Shown in pieces: positions 8,644-16,567 of a DNA stretch of 64,000 nucleotides. This stretch comes from Prauserella isguenensis (lineage in GTDB: Bacteria; Actinomycetota; Actinomycetes; Mycobacteriales; Pseudonocardiaceae), in NCBI RefSeq assembly GCF_014191605.1, contig NZ_JACHWU010000001.1, forward strand, positions 1,054,001 through 1,118,000, given 5' to 3'. Position 1 is the stretch's first letter; each line of letters begins with the position of its first letter. Position numbers and translations under genes: made by a program. A model generated the notes under the pieces. It made no database searches, was not told where the DNA came from, and saw only the letters and a list, made by a program, of their open reading frames with translations.

Positions 8644-8819
8644 GACTCTCCTCGCTGCAGAAGTTGGTGGGGCGTGAATCGGTGGCAACGGGTTCGAACG
8701 AGTAGGTGCCGGTTCCGGTCGGGAGAGACTCGCGCCGGGTCTCACCGGTTCCCACCGTCAGAAGTCGAAATCGATGCGCACTCCCTGTGCGGCCGATGCT
8801 GTGGGCGCAGTCGGCGTGG

Positions 8820-9695
8820 TCACTGCGTTCGTTGGTATCCCTCCCAGGTGCGGATCGGCTTGACCTCGGGCCCGTCGTCGGGCCGGTCGTTGGCGAGGCC
8901 GTTCTTGCCGAGGTAGTAGTCCCCGGTCTGTGCGCGGGCGGGTTCGGACTGATCCGGGTCGGCCAGCGCGACCGCGTGGATGTGCGGCCCCCAGTCGCCC
9001 TGCGCGGGCGTGCGGTGCCAGGCGGCGAATCCGACCTTCCGCATCGCACGCACGACCTCGGTGCGCTTGCCGGGGCTCATCCCGTCCACGTACAGATCGA
9101 CCGCCCCGCCGCCGTCGTGGGTGCCTGCCGACGTCGGATCGCCGCCGGGGTTGTACGAACCCTGCTCGACGTCGAACGTGACGTCGGTCAGCCGCTGGGC
9201 TTCGAGCAGCATGGCCTTGGTGCGCTGGTTGAACGTCGCACCGTCCAGCTTCACCCGCTTGCCGGGCCGCACGACGTCGGTGACGTCGAAGGCGCCGTCC
9301 CCGAGCGCGGTCAGCGACCGCTCCCCGGGTATGCCGTTGGCGGCCAGCCCTTCGTAGCCGAGCGAACGCTGGAACGCGGAGTAGGCGTCCAGCGTCGCCG
9401 TGCCGTAGTGGCCGTCGACGTACCGCTGTTCGAGCACGCCGCGCTCGGCCAGTTCCCGCTCGACCTTCCTGACGTGCTTCGCGGCCCCGTCGGTGAGGGT
9501 CTGGTCCGGTCGCTGCGGGTCGATCTGCGCAGCCTTCAGCACCGCCGCCATGTTCACTTTCGCCGCAGCTGCGGCGCCGGAGGCCGCGCCGGAACCGACC
9601 GTGGTGTCGGCGGCCGCGCACATCGGCAGGGCCGCCACCATGGCCGCTGCGGCGAGGCCCGTCAGCGCCGTCGATGCGGGGCGCTTCGCTGTCAT
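8820..9695 (-). CDS. Secreted peptidoglycan-binding, M15-like zinc peptidase (paralogue)
   Basis: A 291-residue exported protein, colinear with the gene at 6911-7753: signal peptide 1-29, peptidoglycan-binding-like segment RYVDGHYGTATLDAYSAFQR (about 91-110), catalytic GTHDGGGAVD (H193, D200) and PHIH (H238, H240). The C-terminal GDYYLGKNGLANDRPDDGP matches GAYFLGKNGLASGAPDDGP of the paralogue, showing gene duplication. ATG 9695 (MTAKRPAST) has a GAGGAAG site. The putative role is trimming peptide stems of peptidoglycan. It faces a divergent HTH-membrane protein gene across 310 bp. Confidence 0.85.
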   Translation of the reverse strand: MTAKRPASTALTGLAAAAMVAALPMCAAADTTVGSGAASGAAAAAKVNMAAVLKAAQIDPQRPDQTLTDGAAKHVRKVERELAERGVLEQRYVDGHYGTATLDAYSAFQRSLGYEGLAANGIPGERSLTALGDGAFDVTDVVRPGKRVKLDGATFNQRTKAMLLEAQRLTDVTFDVEQGSYNPGGDPTSAGTHDGGGAVDLYVDGMSPGKRTEVVRAMRKVGFAAWHRTPAQGDWGPHIHAVALADPDQSEPARAQTGDYYLGKNGLANDRPDDGPEVKPIRTWEGYQRTQ

Positions 9696-10005
9696 CGCTT
9701 CCTCTTCCAGCCGTGGTCTGTTGCTGCCACGAACAGTGGCGAAACCCCGGGGCGTCCGGAACGTGTTCGGCGATCCTTCTGACGCCGTATGACGCCGCTT
9801 GACGGTCCGGAAACCCGCCTGTCGAACGGTGAACACGCAGGTCAGCGACGTATGGCGGTCGTCAGGCGGAGAGCGGGAAACGATCACTTTCTGTGACGCG
9901 CCGGGTTGTCGGGGTGAACTTCGGCGGGGCATTTTTGACGGATCCGCAACCGCCGCGGCGCAGCCGGCGTCACACTCGCGACGTCCGGAAAGGAGGGCCG
10001 AGGCC
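9696..10005. other. Divergent promoter region
   Basis: 310 bp between the leftward peptidase and the rightward HTH/NBR1-Ig protein. A TTGACG hexamer at 9935-9940 could be a -35 box for the rightward gene, but I see no convincing -10 partner. No gene is recognised here. Confidence 0.5.
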
Positions 10006-11043
10006 GTGTCCGACGCCGAAGGTGAACAGAGACCGCCCGCGCTCGAAGAGTTCATGGCGGAGTTGAAACGGCTCAGGAGCGAGGCGGGGAATCCGTCCTT
10101 CCGCAAGATGGCCGAGTTGTCGGGCGCGGTGTCGCACGCGACGCTTCATCTGACCGTGACGGGGCGCCGGTTGCAGCCGTGGGAGACGGTGCGGGAGTTC
10201 GTGCGCGCCTGCGGTGGCGACGAGGCGGAGTGGTGTTCGCGCTACCGGCGCACCAAGGCCCTGCTGTCGGGCGCACTGCCCGAGCCGGCCGACAGCGCGG
10301 GCCGCGCCGACGGCGCAACGGCCGGAGACGAGACCGCTGGTGCCGACGAGGATGCGACGACAGCCGAGTCAGCGACGACAGCGAAGGCAGCGAAGGCAGC
10401 TGAATCGGCGGAGTGCACCGACGGCGTCGGCGGTTACGGCGCTGGTGAGGTGAGTGCCGGTGATGCCGCAGGGTCGTCACCGGCGCGTGGCGGTTTCTCC
10501 CGGCGCTGGCTGTTGGTGCCGTCGGCCGTGCTTGCGATCGTCGCGGTCGTGATCGGACTGCGGGTGTTCGACGGCGAGGAGCGACAGGCCGAAGCGGGCG
10601 GGCAGCAGGCCTCGGGTGGTGCGAGCGGATCCGCCGAGGCGGGCGGGTTGACCGAGGCGATGTATCCCGGTGACGACAGCGCGCTCTCCCGCGACCTCGG
10701 GATTCAGGACGGCGACGTCGTCGCACCCGGCCAACAGTTCACCAGGACCTTCGAACTCCTGAACGCGGGCAGCGTGCACTGGAAGGACCGCTACCTCGAG
10801 CGCATGGAGAACGCCACGGGACCGCGCTACTGCGAAACGCCGGTGCGCGTCGAGATTCCCGACACCGCGCCCGGCGAGACGGTGCGGGTTCCGGTCACCG
10901 CACGGGCGGCGGACGAGCCGACGACCTGCAAGGTGCGATGGAAGATGGTCGACGACGAAGGAAGGCAACTGCTGCCGCAGAAGCGGCCGGTCTACTTCCT
11001 CGTGCACGTCCGCACCGGCCCATCGGAGGCCCCGTCCCGGTAG
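10006..11043 (+). CDS. Membrane protein with cytoplasmic HTH and extracellular NBR1-Ig-like domain
   Basis: A 345-residue one-pass membrane protein. Residues about 10-85 form an Xre-like helix-turn-helix unit as found in many actinomycete proteins (FMAELKRLRSEAGN, MAELSGAVSHATLHLTVTGR). A low-complexity Ala/Glu/Thr linker follows. One TM helix lies near 167-188 (LLVPSAVLAIVAVVIGLRVF), followed by a Gly/Ala-rich stretch and an NBR1-Ig-like domain from about 235 (GQQFTRTFELLNAGSVHWKD to the end). The topology suggests an outside domain that binds protein or wall and an inside DNA- or protein-binding domain. GTG 10006 is chosen for its AGGAGG site; an upstream extension in frame is possible. Function is unknown. 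Confidence 0.78.
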   Translation: MSDAEGEQRPPALEEFMAELKRLRSEAGNPSFRKMAELSGAVSHATLHLTVTGRRLQPWETVREFVRACGGDEAEWCSRYRRTKALLSGALPEPADSAGRADGATAGDETAGADEDATTAESATTAKAAKAAESAECTDGVGGYGAGEVSAGDAAGSSPARGGFSRRWLLVPSAVLAIVAVVIGLRVFDGEERQAEAGGQQASGGASGSAEAGGLTEAMYPGDDSALSRDLGIQDGDVVAPGQQFTRTFELLNAGSVHWKDRYLERMENATGPRYCETPVRVEIPDTAPGETVRVPVTARAADEPTTCKVRWKMVDDEGRQLLPQKRPVYFLVHVRTGPSEAPSR

Positions 11044-11100
11044 ACCGCCGGCGATGCGCCCGACCCGGTCCGCGAACGTGGGTTCGCAGACCCCGGTGTG

Positions 11101-11988
11101 TCACGGTTTGCGGGCGACCCCGCCGAACATGACGTCGTCGAGCTCGGTCAGTCGCGGCGGTCCGGACGGCCACCACTCGGCGGTACGGACCAGTCCCGGC
11201 GGCACCATCTCCATGCCGTCGAAGTACGACAGCACGCGGTCGTAGTCGCGCCAGTAGCCGGAGTCCATGCCGAGCGAGCGGATGCGGCCGCGGATCTCGT
11301 CGCAGATCTCGGCGGCGCGGCCCGTCGGGTCGTTCTCGGGGCGCGGGTACGTGATGTGGGTGAGCGCGAGGTAGCTGCCGCTGGGGAACGCGGCCATGTA
11401 CTCGTCGAGGAGGTCCTTCACCGCGCGGGGCTCGTCCGGGAAGTGGTGCAGCGAGAAGCAGTGGATCATCGCGACCGGCTCGTCGAAGTCGATCAGCTGA
11501 TGCACCTCCGGCGAGTCCAGCACCTTCTGCGGATCGCGGAAGTCCTCTCCGACGAACGCGGTGTGCTCGTTCTCGGCCAGCAGTGCGCGGCCGTAGGCGA
11601 GCACGGTCGGGTCGTTGTCGTTGTAGACGACCCTGGCCTGCGGGTTGTACCGCTGCGCGACCTCGTGCACGTTCTCGGCCTCGGGTAGTCCGGAACCGCA
11701 GTCGAGGAACTGGTTGACGCCCTGCGTCGAGCTCAGCCAGCGCACCACTCGGATGAGCCACTGCCGGTTCGTCCGTGCCGCCGCCTGCGGGTCACCGAAG
11801 GCGTGCTCGAGCGCGGCGACGATCTTGCGGTCGCTCTCGTAGACGTCCTTGCCGCCGAGCAGCGCGCTGTAGGCTCTGGCCGTACTCGGCACGTCCGGGT
11901 CGATGATCGCACTCGCCTGGTCGATGCCGCGGTCGCCGCGCACCCTTCCAGCGGCCGGTGCGGCTCCGGTGTCGGAGTCGGACGACAT
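11101..11988 (-). CDS. S-adenosyl methyltransferase of the DUF574 family
   Basis: A 295-residue protein matching the actinobacterial SAM-dependent methyltransferase family formerly called DUF574. Recognisable blocks are PSTARAYSALLGGKDVYESD, RTNRQWLIRVVRWL, FLDCGSGLPEAENVHEVAQR (SAM-binding motif I), VVYNDNDPTVLAYGRALL and the C-terminal WWPSGPP. Length is typical. ATG 11988 has GGGGG upstream; the longer Arg-rich in-frame start is rejected. Members are abundant in actinomycetes, and substrates are mostly unknown. It is monocistronic, convergent with the NBR1-Ig gene. Confidence 0.9.
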   Translation of the reverse strand: MSSDSDTGAAPAAGRVRGDRGIDQASAIIDPDVPSTARAYSALLGGKDVYESDRKIVAALEHAFGDPQAAARTNRQWLIRVVRWLSSTQGVNQFLDCGSGLPEAENVHEVAQRYNPQARVVYNDNDPTVLAYGRALLAENEHTAFVGEDFRDPQKVLDSPEVHQLIDFDEPVAMIHCFSLHHFPDEPRAVKDLLDEYMAAFPSGSYLALTHITYPRPENDPTGRAAEICDEIRGRIRSLGMDSGYWRDYDRVLSYFDGMEMVPPGLVRTAEWWPSGPPRLTELDDVMFGGVARKP

Positions 11989-12311
11989 GGGACCCCCACT
12001 GTGATTCCGTACGGTGTTCGGCTTGTCACGCCGGCGTCGGTCACGATACCGAGGCCGTAGGAGCGGTGTCACCGGCCAGGGTGACCACTGCGAGTACCGA
12101 CTTGGTCGGCTTGCTCCGGCCCCTGTGCTGGAGCAGGCCGACCAGGTTCGTGCCGGTCGGGGTGAGCGGCTTCGGACGTCGTGCTCGCCGAGGCCGTCGA
12201 GTTGCCGCAGCAGGCCGTGGCGCGCCCGCTGCAGGTACCGCCGCCGGGTTTTCCCACGACGTATGCGGGAACGCCTATGCGTGCCTGCACGATCCGATGG
12301 AAGGAGCGGCC
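11989..12311. other. Divergent intergenic region
   Basis: 323 bp between the methyltransferase and the small Cys-rich protein. TTGTCA followed 16 bp later by GATACC (about 12023-12050) is a possible rightward promoter. No gene is seen. Confidence 0.4.
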
Positions 12312-12563
12312 ATGGCCTCCTGCGAGGTATGCGGCAACGACTACGAGCTGGCGTTCGAGGTCCGCACCCAGGGCGGCGGCGAGCACGTCTTCGATTCGTT
12401 CGAATGCGCGATCCACCGGCTGGCGCCCGTGTGCGAGCACTGTGGGTGCCGGGTGATCGGCCACGGGGTGTCGGTCGACGGCCGGTTCTTCTGCTGTGCC
12501 CACTGCGCCCGCACGGCGACCGGTGTCGGAGAGGAACTGCAGGACGCGGTCGGAACCTCGTGA
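12312..12563 (+). CDS. Small Cys-rich zinc-binding protein (metallothionein-like)
   Basis: An 83-residue protein with nine Cys arranged as CEVC (4-7), FEC near 32, CEHCGC (about 41-46) and FCCAHC (about 60-65). The pattern fits a treble-clef/TRASH-like metal-binding fold. Similar small actinobacterial proteins are often labelled prokaryotic metallothionein, but the spacing here is more ordered than in SmtA. It probably binds Zn or Cu and may handle or sense metal. ATG 12312 is preceded by GGAAGGAGCGG. Stands alone between divergent and co-directional genes. Function is inferred only from the Cys pattern. Confidence 0.78.
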   Translation: MASCEVCGNDYELAFEVRTQGGGEHVFDSFECAIHRLAPVCEHCGCRVIGHGVSVDGRFFCCAHCARTATGVGEELQDAVGTS

Positions 12564-12578
12564 GCAGTACTGGACCCG

Positions 12579-12620
12579 GGTGAGCCCCGCCGTAGCGGGG
12601 AGGGCACCGGCGGGCTCACC
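12579..12620 (+). terminator. Nested hairpin after the Cys-rich gene
   Basis: Outer arms GGTGAGCCC (12579-12587) and GGGCTCACC (12612-12620) enclose an inner CCCCGC/GCGGGG stem (12585-12590 with 12595-12600); the two can form alternatively. A second GC-rich inverted repeat follows to about 12660. The position 16 bp after the stop fits a terminator. Confidence 0.65.
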
Positions 12621-12770
12621 CGGCCGCCGGACGCGGCGGCCGGACGGACCCCGGCCGCCGGGCCTTCCCGTGTGTCCGACGTGAACGAGCTTGCGAACGC
12701 TGGTCACTCCACGGTGTGATCCCGTACCGTCACGCCCGATTCGGCCGTGCCGCAGTGACGAGGAGGTCGC

Positions 12771-13244
12771 GTGGGTGTCCCGGAGCAGGGGCTGACCTGG
12801 GGTCTGAAACGCAGCTTCGTGGCCTACGTGTCGCGCCTTCGTGACGGTGGGTGCGGCGCCAAGGACGGCGGATCCGTCGTCGACGGCAGCTTCTTCCACT
12901 TCGAGCCCGCCGGCCCGGCCGAAGCCTCCGTGCTGCGGTTCCAGGGCGACGTGCGGCTCGTGGGTCACGCCGGGCTGCTGTTCGTGATGCTGAAGGACCC
13001 GTGGGTCGAGTTCACCTCCGACGGCGCCGTGCTCTCGGTCGTCGACGTCGAGCACTGGCCGGACACCTCGAAGCGCATGCCACTCGCCACCCTCGAACCC
13101 ACCGAACCCGTCGCGGCGGAGGGGAGCCGGGTGTGGTCCGACGTCCCCGCGAGGCTCACCCAGCAGGGCGTCGAGCTGTTCAACGAGCAGTACGCGGCGG
13201 GCCAGCCGCTCGACCCCGTCACCTTCGCCGTGCCCGTGGAATGA
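12771..13244 (+). CDS. HtaA-domain protein
   Basis: A 157-residue protein made of one HtaA domain (GLTWGLKRSFVAYVSRL at about 7-23, DGSFFHFEPAG, then VRLVGHAGLLFVMLKDPWVE). HtaA modules in corynebacteria bind heme at the cell surface, using conserved Tyr and His. Here there is no signal peptide or membrane anchor, and no heme transporter nearby, so the protein is an orphan, apparently intracellular version; the single domain may bind another ligand. GTG 12771 has a strong AGGAGG site. It is followed 121 bp later by the BlaI-M56 pair on the same strand. Confidence 0.82.
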   Translation: MGVPEQGLTWGLKRSFVAYVSRLRDGGCGAKDGGSVVDGSFFHFEPAGPAEASVLRFQGDVRLVGHAGLLFVMLKDPWVEFTSDGAVLSVVDVEHWPDTSKRMPLATLEPTEPVAAEGSRVWSDVPARLTQQGVELFNEQYAAGQPLDPVTFAVPVE

Positions 13245-13365
13245 ACCGCCCATGACCTGCATCGACACGCCCACCCCCCGATCGTCTCCGCGCCGAACGG
13301 GTCACAAGCCGGCCCCGCGGCCGCACGGGGCATGGTTGAATTTCCGGTGGACTCACGGAGAAAGG

Positions 13366-13728
13366 GTGGACGTGGCGAAGCTGGGTGAACTGGAGCGCGC
13401 GGTGATGGAGGTGCTCTGGGCGCGGGCCGAACCCGCCACCGTACGTGCCGTCCACGAGGAACTGGCCGACCGCGGCCTGGCGTACACCACCGTCATGACC
13501 GTGCTGACCCGGCTGGCGGCGAAGGGCGTCGTGCGCAGGAAGCGCTCCGGCCGCGCGTGGCTGTACGCGCCGGCGGCGAGCCGCGAGGAGCACGTCGCGG
13601 AACTGATGCTCGAGGCGCTGGAGATGACCGGCGACCGGGACTCCGCGCTCGTGCGGTTCGCCCAATCGGTGACCAACGACGAGGCCGACGCGCTGCGCAA
13701 GGCGCTAGAACGGGGCGAGTCGCCGTGA
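13366..13728 (+). CDS. BlaI/MecI/CopY-family transcriptional repressor
   Basis: A 120-residue winged-helix repressor. The family N-terminus LGELERAVMEVLWARAEPAT is followed by the recognition helix region AYTTVMTVLTRLAAKGVVRR (about 42-61) and a C-terminal dimerisation helix pair carrying the scissile region cleaved in classical BlaI systems. GTG 13366 is used; GTG 13372 is also possible. Its TGA overlaps the GTG of the M56 peptidase (GTGA), so the two are translationally coupled as a sensor-repressor pair. A candidate operator, TAC-T/G-AC-N5-GTAGT, appears at two nearby promoters (14808-14824, 16940-16956), but not in front of this gene. Confidence 0.92.
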   Translation: MDVAKLGELERAVMEVLWARAEPATVRAVHEELADRGLAYTTVMTVLTRLAAKGVVRRKRSGRAWLYAPAASREEHVAELMLEALEMTGDRDSALVRFAQSVTNDEADALRKALERGESP

Positions 13729-14630
13729 CTCTCGCCGTGCATCACGTCGCAGCGGGCACCGCGGCCGTGCTCGTGTCGCTCTGGCTGCTGCGCGGACGTT
13801 GGACCCACTCGCACCCGCGGGCCGCGCTGGTGTTGTGGCAGCTCAGTTCGCTGGCGCTGATCGTGTCGGTGGTCGGCGCGCTGCTCTCCTTCGGTCTCGA
13901 ACCGTTCGGCCGTGGGCTGCTGCCCGCGCTGGTCGACCTGCCGTGGCGCTTTCAGGAGCTCGACCTCTGGCATCTCGGCGCGGTCGGCCTCGGCCTGGCC
14001 GTCGGCGGTTGGCTGGTCGTCAACCAACTGTTGTGCCTGCGCAGCACGGCTCGCGCGCGGGCGCGGCATCGGCTGTTGCTGCAGCTCGTCGCGACGCAGG
14101 AGTCCGAGGAACAGGGCCGGGACGCGCTCGTCGTCGACCACCCCGTCGCCGTGGCGTACTGCCTGCCCGGCCGCACCCCGCACATCGTCGTCAGCGCGGG
14201 CGCTCGCCGGCTGCTCACCGACGACGAACTCGACGCCGTGCTCGCCCACGAGCGGGCGCACGCGCGGGAGCGGCATCACCTGGTGGTCGCGCCGTTCCAG
14301 GCGTTGCGGCGGCTGCTGCCCGCCAGTTCGTTGCTGACGCGGGTGTGCTCGACGATCGAGCTGCTCGTCGAGATGTGCGCCGACGACCGTGCGGCACGTT
14401 CTCGCGGCCGCGAGCCACTGGCGAGCGCGCTGGAGCGATTCCGTGCCAACGGCAGCGGCGGCGGTACTCCCGCGGGCGCCCTGGCCGTGGCCGATGCACC
14501 GGTGTCGGCCCGGATCCGCAGGTTGCGCAACCCCGACGGCGGCAGGTTGCCGCTCGCGTGGCCGCTGGCGTGCGCGGTCGCGGTGGCGGCGCTGGCGACG
14601 TCGTTGTCCCTGTTCGCCGTCCCCCTCTAG
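13725..14630 (+). CDS. M56-family (BlaR1-like) membrane metallopeptidase
   Basis: A 301-residue integral membrane zinc protease. Two to three TM helices lie in the first 110 residues. The catalytic motif HERAH is in VLAHERAHARERHHL (about residue 180), and a last TM helix sits near the C-terminus (PLACAVAVAALATSLSLFAV). There is no C-terminal penicillin-binding sensor domain as in BlaR1, so the signal is not a beta-lactam bound covalently at that domain. As in Mycobacterium (Rv1845c-Rv1846c), it is coupled to a BlaI repressor and presumably inactivates it by proteolysis on an unknown envelope signal. Start GTG 13725 overlaps the blaI stop. Confidence 0.9.
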   Translation: MTLAVHHVAAGTAAVLVSLWLLRGRWTHSHPRAALVLWQLSSLALIVSVVGALLSFGLEPFGRGLLPALVDLPWRFQELDLWHLGAVGLGLAVGGWLVVNQLLCLRSTARARARHRLLLQLVATQESEEQGRDALVVDHPVAVAYCLPGRTPHIVVSAGARRLLTDDELDAVLAHERAHARERHHLVVAPFQALRRLLPASSLLTRVCSTIELLVEMCADDRAARSRGREPLASALERFRANGSGGGTPAGALAVADAPVSARIRRLRNPDGGRLPLAWPLACAVAVAALATSLSLFAVPL

Positions 14631-14807
14631 GCCGCCACGGTTCCCCCAGGGCACGTCGGTGGCGTTCAACGCCATCGATCCTCCTTTCGCGGCCCGCCAC
14701 GTGCGTCCGCTCCGGGGCGGCGGGTGACGGAAGGGAGCGGCGAACCCTTCGTGGCACGGCTTCGTACCCGGCTGTCCGGAGTCTCTTGTCCGTACCCCCG
14801 TCATTAA

Positions 14808-14824
14808 TACGACGGGATGTAGTA
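14808..14824. promoter_or_regulatory. Candidate BlaI operator upstream of a membrane protein
   Basis: TACGAC-GGGAT-GTAGTA is an imperfect palindrome with a 5-bp spacer, ending 10 bp before the ATG at 14835. It overlaps a possible -10 element (TTGTCC at 14786-14791, 16 bp spacing). MecI/BlaI operators contain TACTAC/GTAGTA half-sites. The same 17-bp architecture occurs at 16940-16956. Confidence 0.5.
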
Positions 14825-14834
14825 AGTTCCGCGC

Positions 14835-15185
14835 ATGGACATCGTCTACAACCTTCTCGTCGTGACGCACCTGCTGGGCATGGCGTATCTCGTGAGTGGC
14901 ATCGTCGTGCGCTGGGTCGGCCCCGCCGAGCGGGCGGGCAAGATCATGTTGTGGGGTGCGAGCGCCCAGGTCGTCACGGGTCTCGTGCTCGCCGGAATCG
15001 CCTCGGCGGGCCTCGTGGGCGGCGAGGTCAACCACATGAAGATCGGCGTCAAGCTCGTCGTCGCCGTGGCGGTGCTCGTGCTGGCGCACATCGTCTGGCG
15101 TCGCCCCGACATCGGCAAGAACGTCTTCTACGGCCTGACCGCCGCCACGCTGCTCAACGTCGTGATCGCCGCGATGTGGGTGTGA
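14835..15185 (+). CDS. Small four-helix membrane protein
   Basis: A 116-residue protein with four predicted TM helices (YNLLVVTHLLGMAYLVSGIVV, MLWGASAQVVTGLVLAGIAS, IGVKLVVAVAVLVLAHIVW, GLTAATLLNVVIAAMWV). His11 in the first helix and His in the third could bind heme or metal, as in related DUF2269/CopD-like small membrane proteins, but I cannot assign a family firmly. ATG 14835 is 10 bp after a BlaI-like palindrome, so it may belong to the BlaI regulon encoded just upstream. Monocistronic. Confidence 0.8.
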   Translation: MDIVYNLLVVTHLLGMAYLVSGIVVRWVGPAERAGKIMLWGASAQVVTGLVLAGIASAGLVGGEVNHMKIGVKLVVAVAVLVLAHIVWRRPDIGKNVFYGLTAATLLNVVIAAMWV

Positions 15186-15295
15186 GCCACTCCCGCTGCC
15201 GCTAGGCTGCCCTCGATCCTGCGATCACCACGCCGCCCGCGTCCGCCGCGGAGCCGGTGATCACGGGGAACGGACGTGCGGCACGAGGGGTGAAC

Positions 15296-16075
15296 GTGCG
15301 ACAGCGGGCAGCTGCCCTCGTCGGCCGGTTGCGGCCCGAGCTCACGCCGGCCGACCAGCTGCGGGCCGCCGCCTCGACGACGATTCCGGGCCGTTGGGTC
15401 GGCGGTGCCTGCGCGGTGCTGGCGCCGCTGCTGCTGCTCGCCGGCATGGTGCTGCGGGCCCGGTTCGACTTCTTCTACCCAGGGCAGCTGCGTGGTTACG
15501 AGCAGCATCCGGTGCTGATGACCTGGTCGTCGAGCCTGCTCACGCTCGGCGTGCTGTTGCTGATCCCGGCGGTGATCGCGGTCGCGAGCGGCATCGGTGT
15601 GCACGCTGCGGGGTGGGCGCTGTGGGGCGGGATCCTGACGGTCCTGGGACTCGGCGCCCGGCTGTTCTTCGCCGGTGTCGACCATCTGGCGTTCCAGCTC
15701 GTCGAACTGGAGGGATACGGCACGGCCCATGACGTCGTCGACGGCGCGTACCCGGCGTTCTACGTGCTGGCGACCGTGAACCCGGCGAATCTCGCCGGTT
15801 GGCTCGTGCTGGCCGTCGGTGCGTGGCGGGCGAGGACGTTCGGTGGTCTGCAGTGCGCAGCGCTGGGCGCGATGGCGTTCCTGGTGGTGGGCATCCTGAA
15901 GGGGACGAGCGACACGTCGATCCCGATCGGTGTCGCGCTGTGTGCCGTGCTCGTGCCCTACGGCGTGCAGTTGCTGCGCACGGGGCCGTTCCCGGGCGGC
16001 GGACGCATCGCGGTCGGCGTGGGTGCGGTCGGCGCGGCCACGGCGGCGCTGGTGCTGTTGGGCCGGGCGGGCTGA
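15296..16075 (+). CDS. Multi-pass membrane protein of unknown function
   Basis: About 259 residues with roughly seven hydrophobic segments (GACAVLAPLLLLAGMVLRA, LLTLGVLLLIPAVIAVASGI, LWGGILTVLGLGARLFFAGV, NLAGWLVLAVGAW, LGAMAFLVVGILKG, VALCAVLVPYGVQLL, VGAVGAATAALVLLG). The N-terminal 35 residues are basic and cytoplasmic. No catalytic motif is evident. GTG 15296 is preferred because AGGGG lies just upstream; GTG 15257 and 15290 are in-frame alternatives. It is convergent with the two-gene membrane operon at 16136-16925. Confidence 0.72.
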   Translation: MRQRAAALVGRLRPELTPADQLRAAASTTIPGRWVGGACAVLAPLLLLAGMVLRARFDFFYPGQLRGYEQHPVLMTWSSSLLTLGVLLLIPAVIAVASGIGVHAAGWALWGGILTVLGLGARLFFAGVDHLAFQLVELEGYGTAHDVVDGAYPAFYVLATVNPANLAGWLVLAVGAWRARTFGGLQCAALGAMAFLVVGILKGTSDTSIPIGVALCAVLVPYGVQLLRTGPFPGGGRIAVGVGAVGAATAALVLLGRAG

Positions 16076-16135
16076 AGGCGGCCACCGGCGCGGCGATGGC
16101 CGGGGTCGGGCGGGAACCGACGTGCGGGGCGCGTG

Positions 16136-16567
16136 TCAGGCGGGCCGGGTCCGGCGCAGCCAGAGCAGGCCGATCACGGGCAGCACCAGTGGGATGAACA
16201 GGTAGCCCATGCCGAAGTTCGACCACACCGTGGCGTCGGGGAAAGCGGCGCGGTCGAACACGCTCAGAGTCCCGACGACCAGCACGCCCGTCATCTCCAC
16301 CGAGCACGAGACGAGCGCCACGCGCCACCACGTCGTGCCGGTGCGGGCGAGCGCGAACGTCGCGAGCACGTAGACCACCGCCGCGAACGCCGACAGCGCG
16401 TACGGCACCGGTGCCTCGTCGAACCGGGTGGCGATCTGCACGGCGGCACGGGACGTCGCACCCACGGCGAAGATCGCGTACACGACGATCAGCACGCGGC
16501 CGGGGCCGCTGGCGGTCGCGGGCCGGTCGACGCCGGAGGCCTGTGGGCGGGCGGTTTCGTCAGGCAC
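16136..16567 (-). CDS. Small membrane protein, second of a two-gene operon
   Basis: A 143-residue protein with about four TM helices (VLIVVYAIFAVGATSRAAV, ALSAFAAVVYVLATFALA, WRVALVSCSVEMTGVLVV, MGYLFIPLVLPVIGLLWL) and short Arg-rich ends. No family is recognised with certainty; similar short proteins occur across Corynebacteriales and Pseudonocardiales. Its ATG at 16567 overlaps the end of the next gene upstream (16560) by 8 bp, so both are co-translated. The upstream promoter carries a BlaI-like palindrome. Confidence 0.8.
   Translation of the reverse strand: MPDETARPQASGVDRPATASGPGRVLIVVYAIFAVGATSRAAVQIATRFDEAPVPYALSAFAAVVYVLATFALARTGTTWWRVALVSCSVEMTGVLVVGTLSVFDRAAFPDATVWSNFGMGYLFIPLVLPVIGLLWLRRTRPA

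Noticed and set aside
13353-15089. A 578-residue minus-strand protein
   Set aside because: It is antisense to the blaI-M56 pair and a membrane protein gene, with Gln/Arg-rich nonsense composition typical of high-GC shadow frames.
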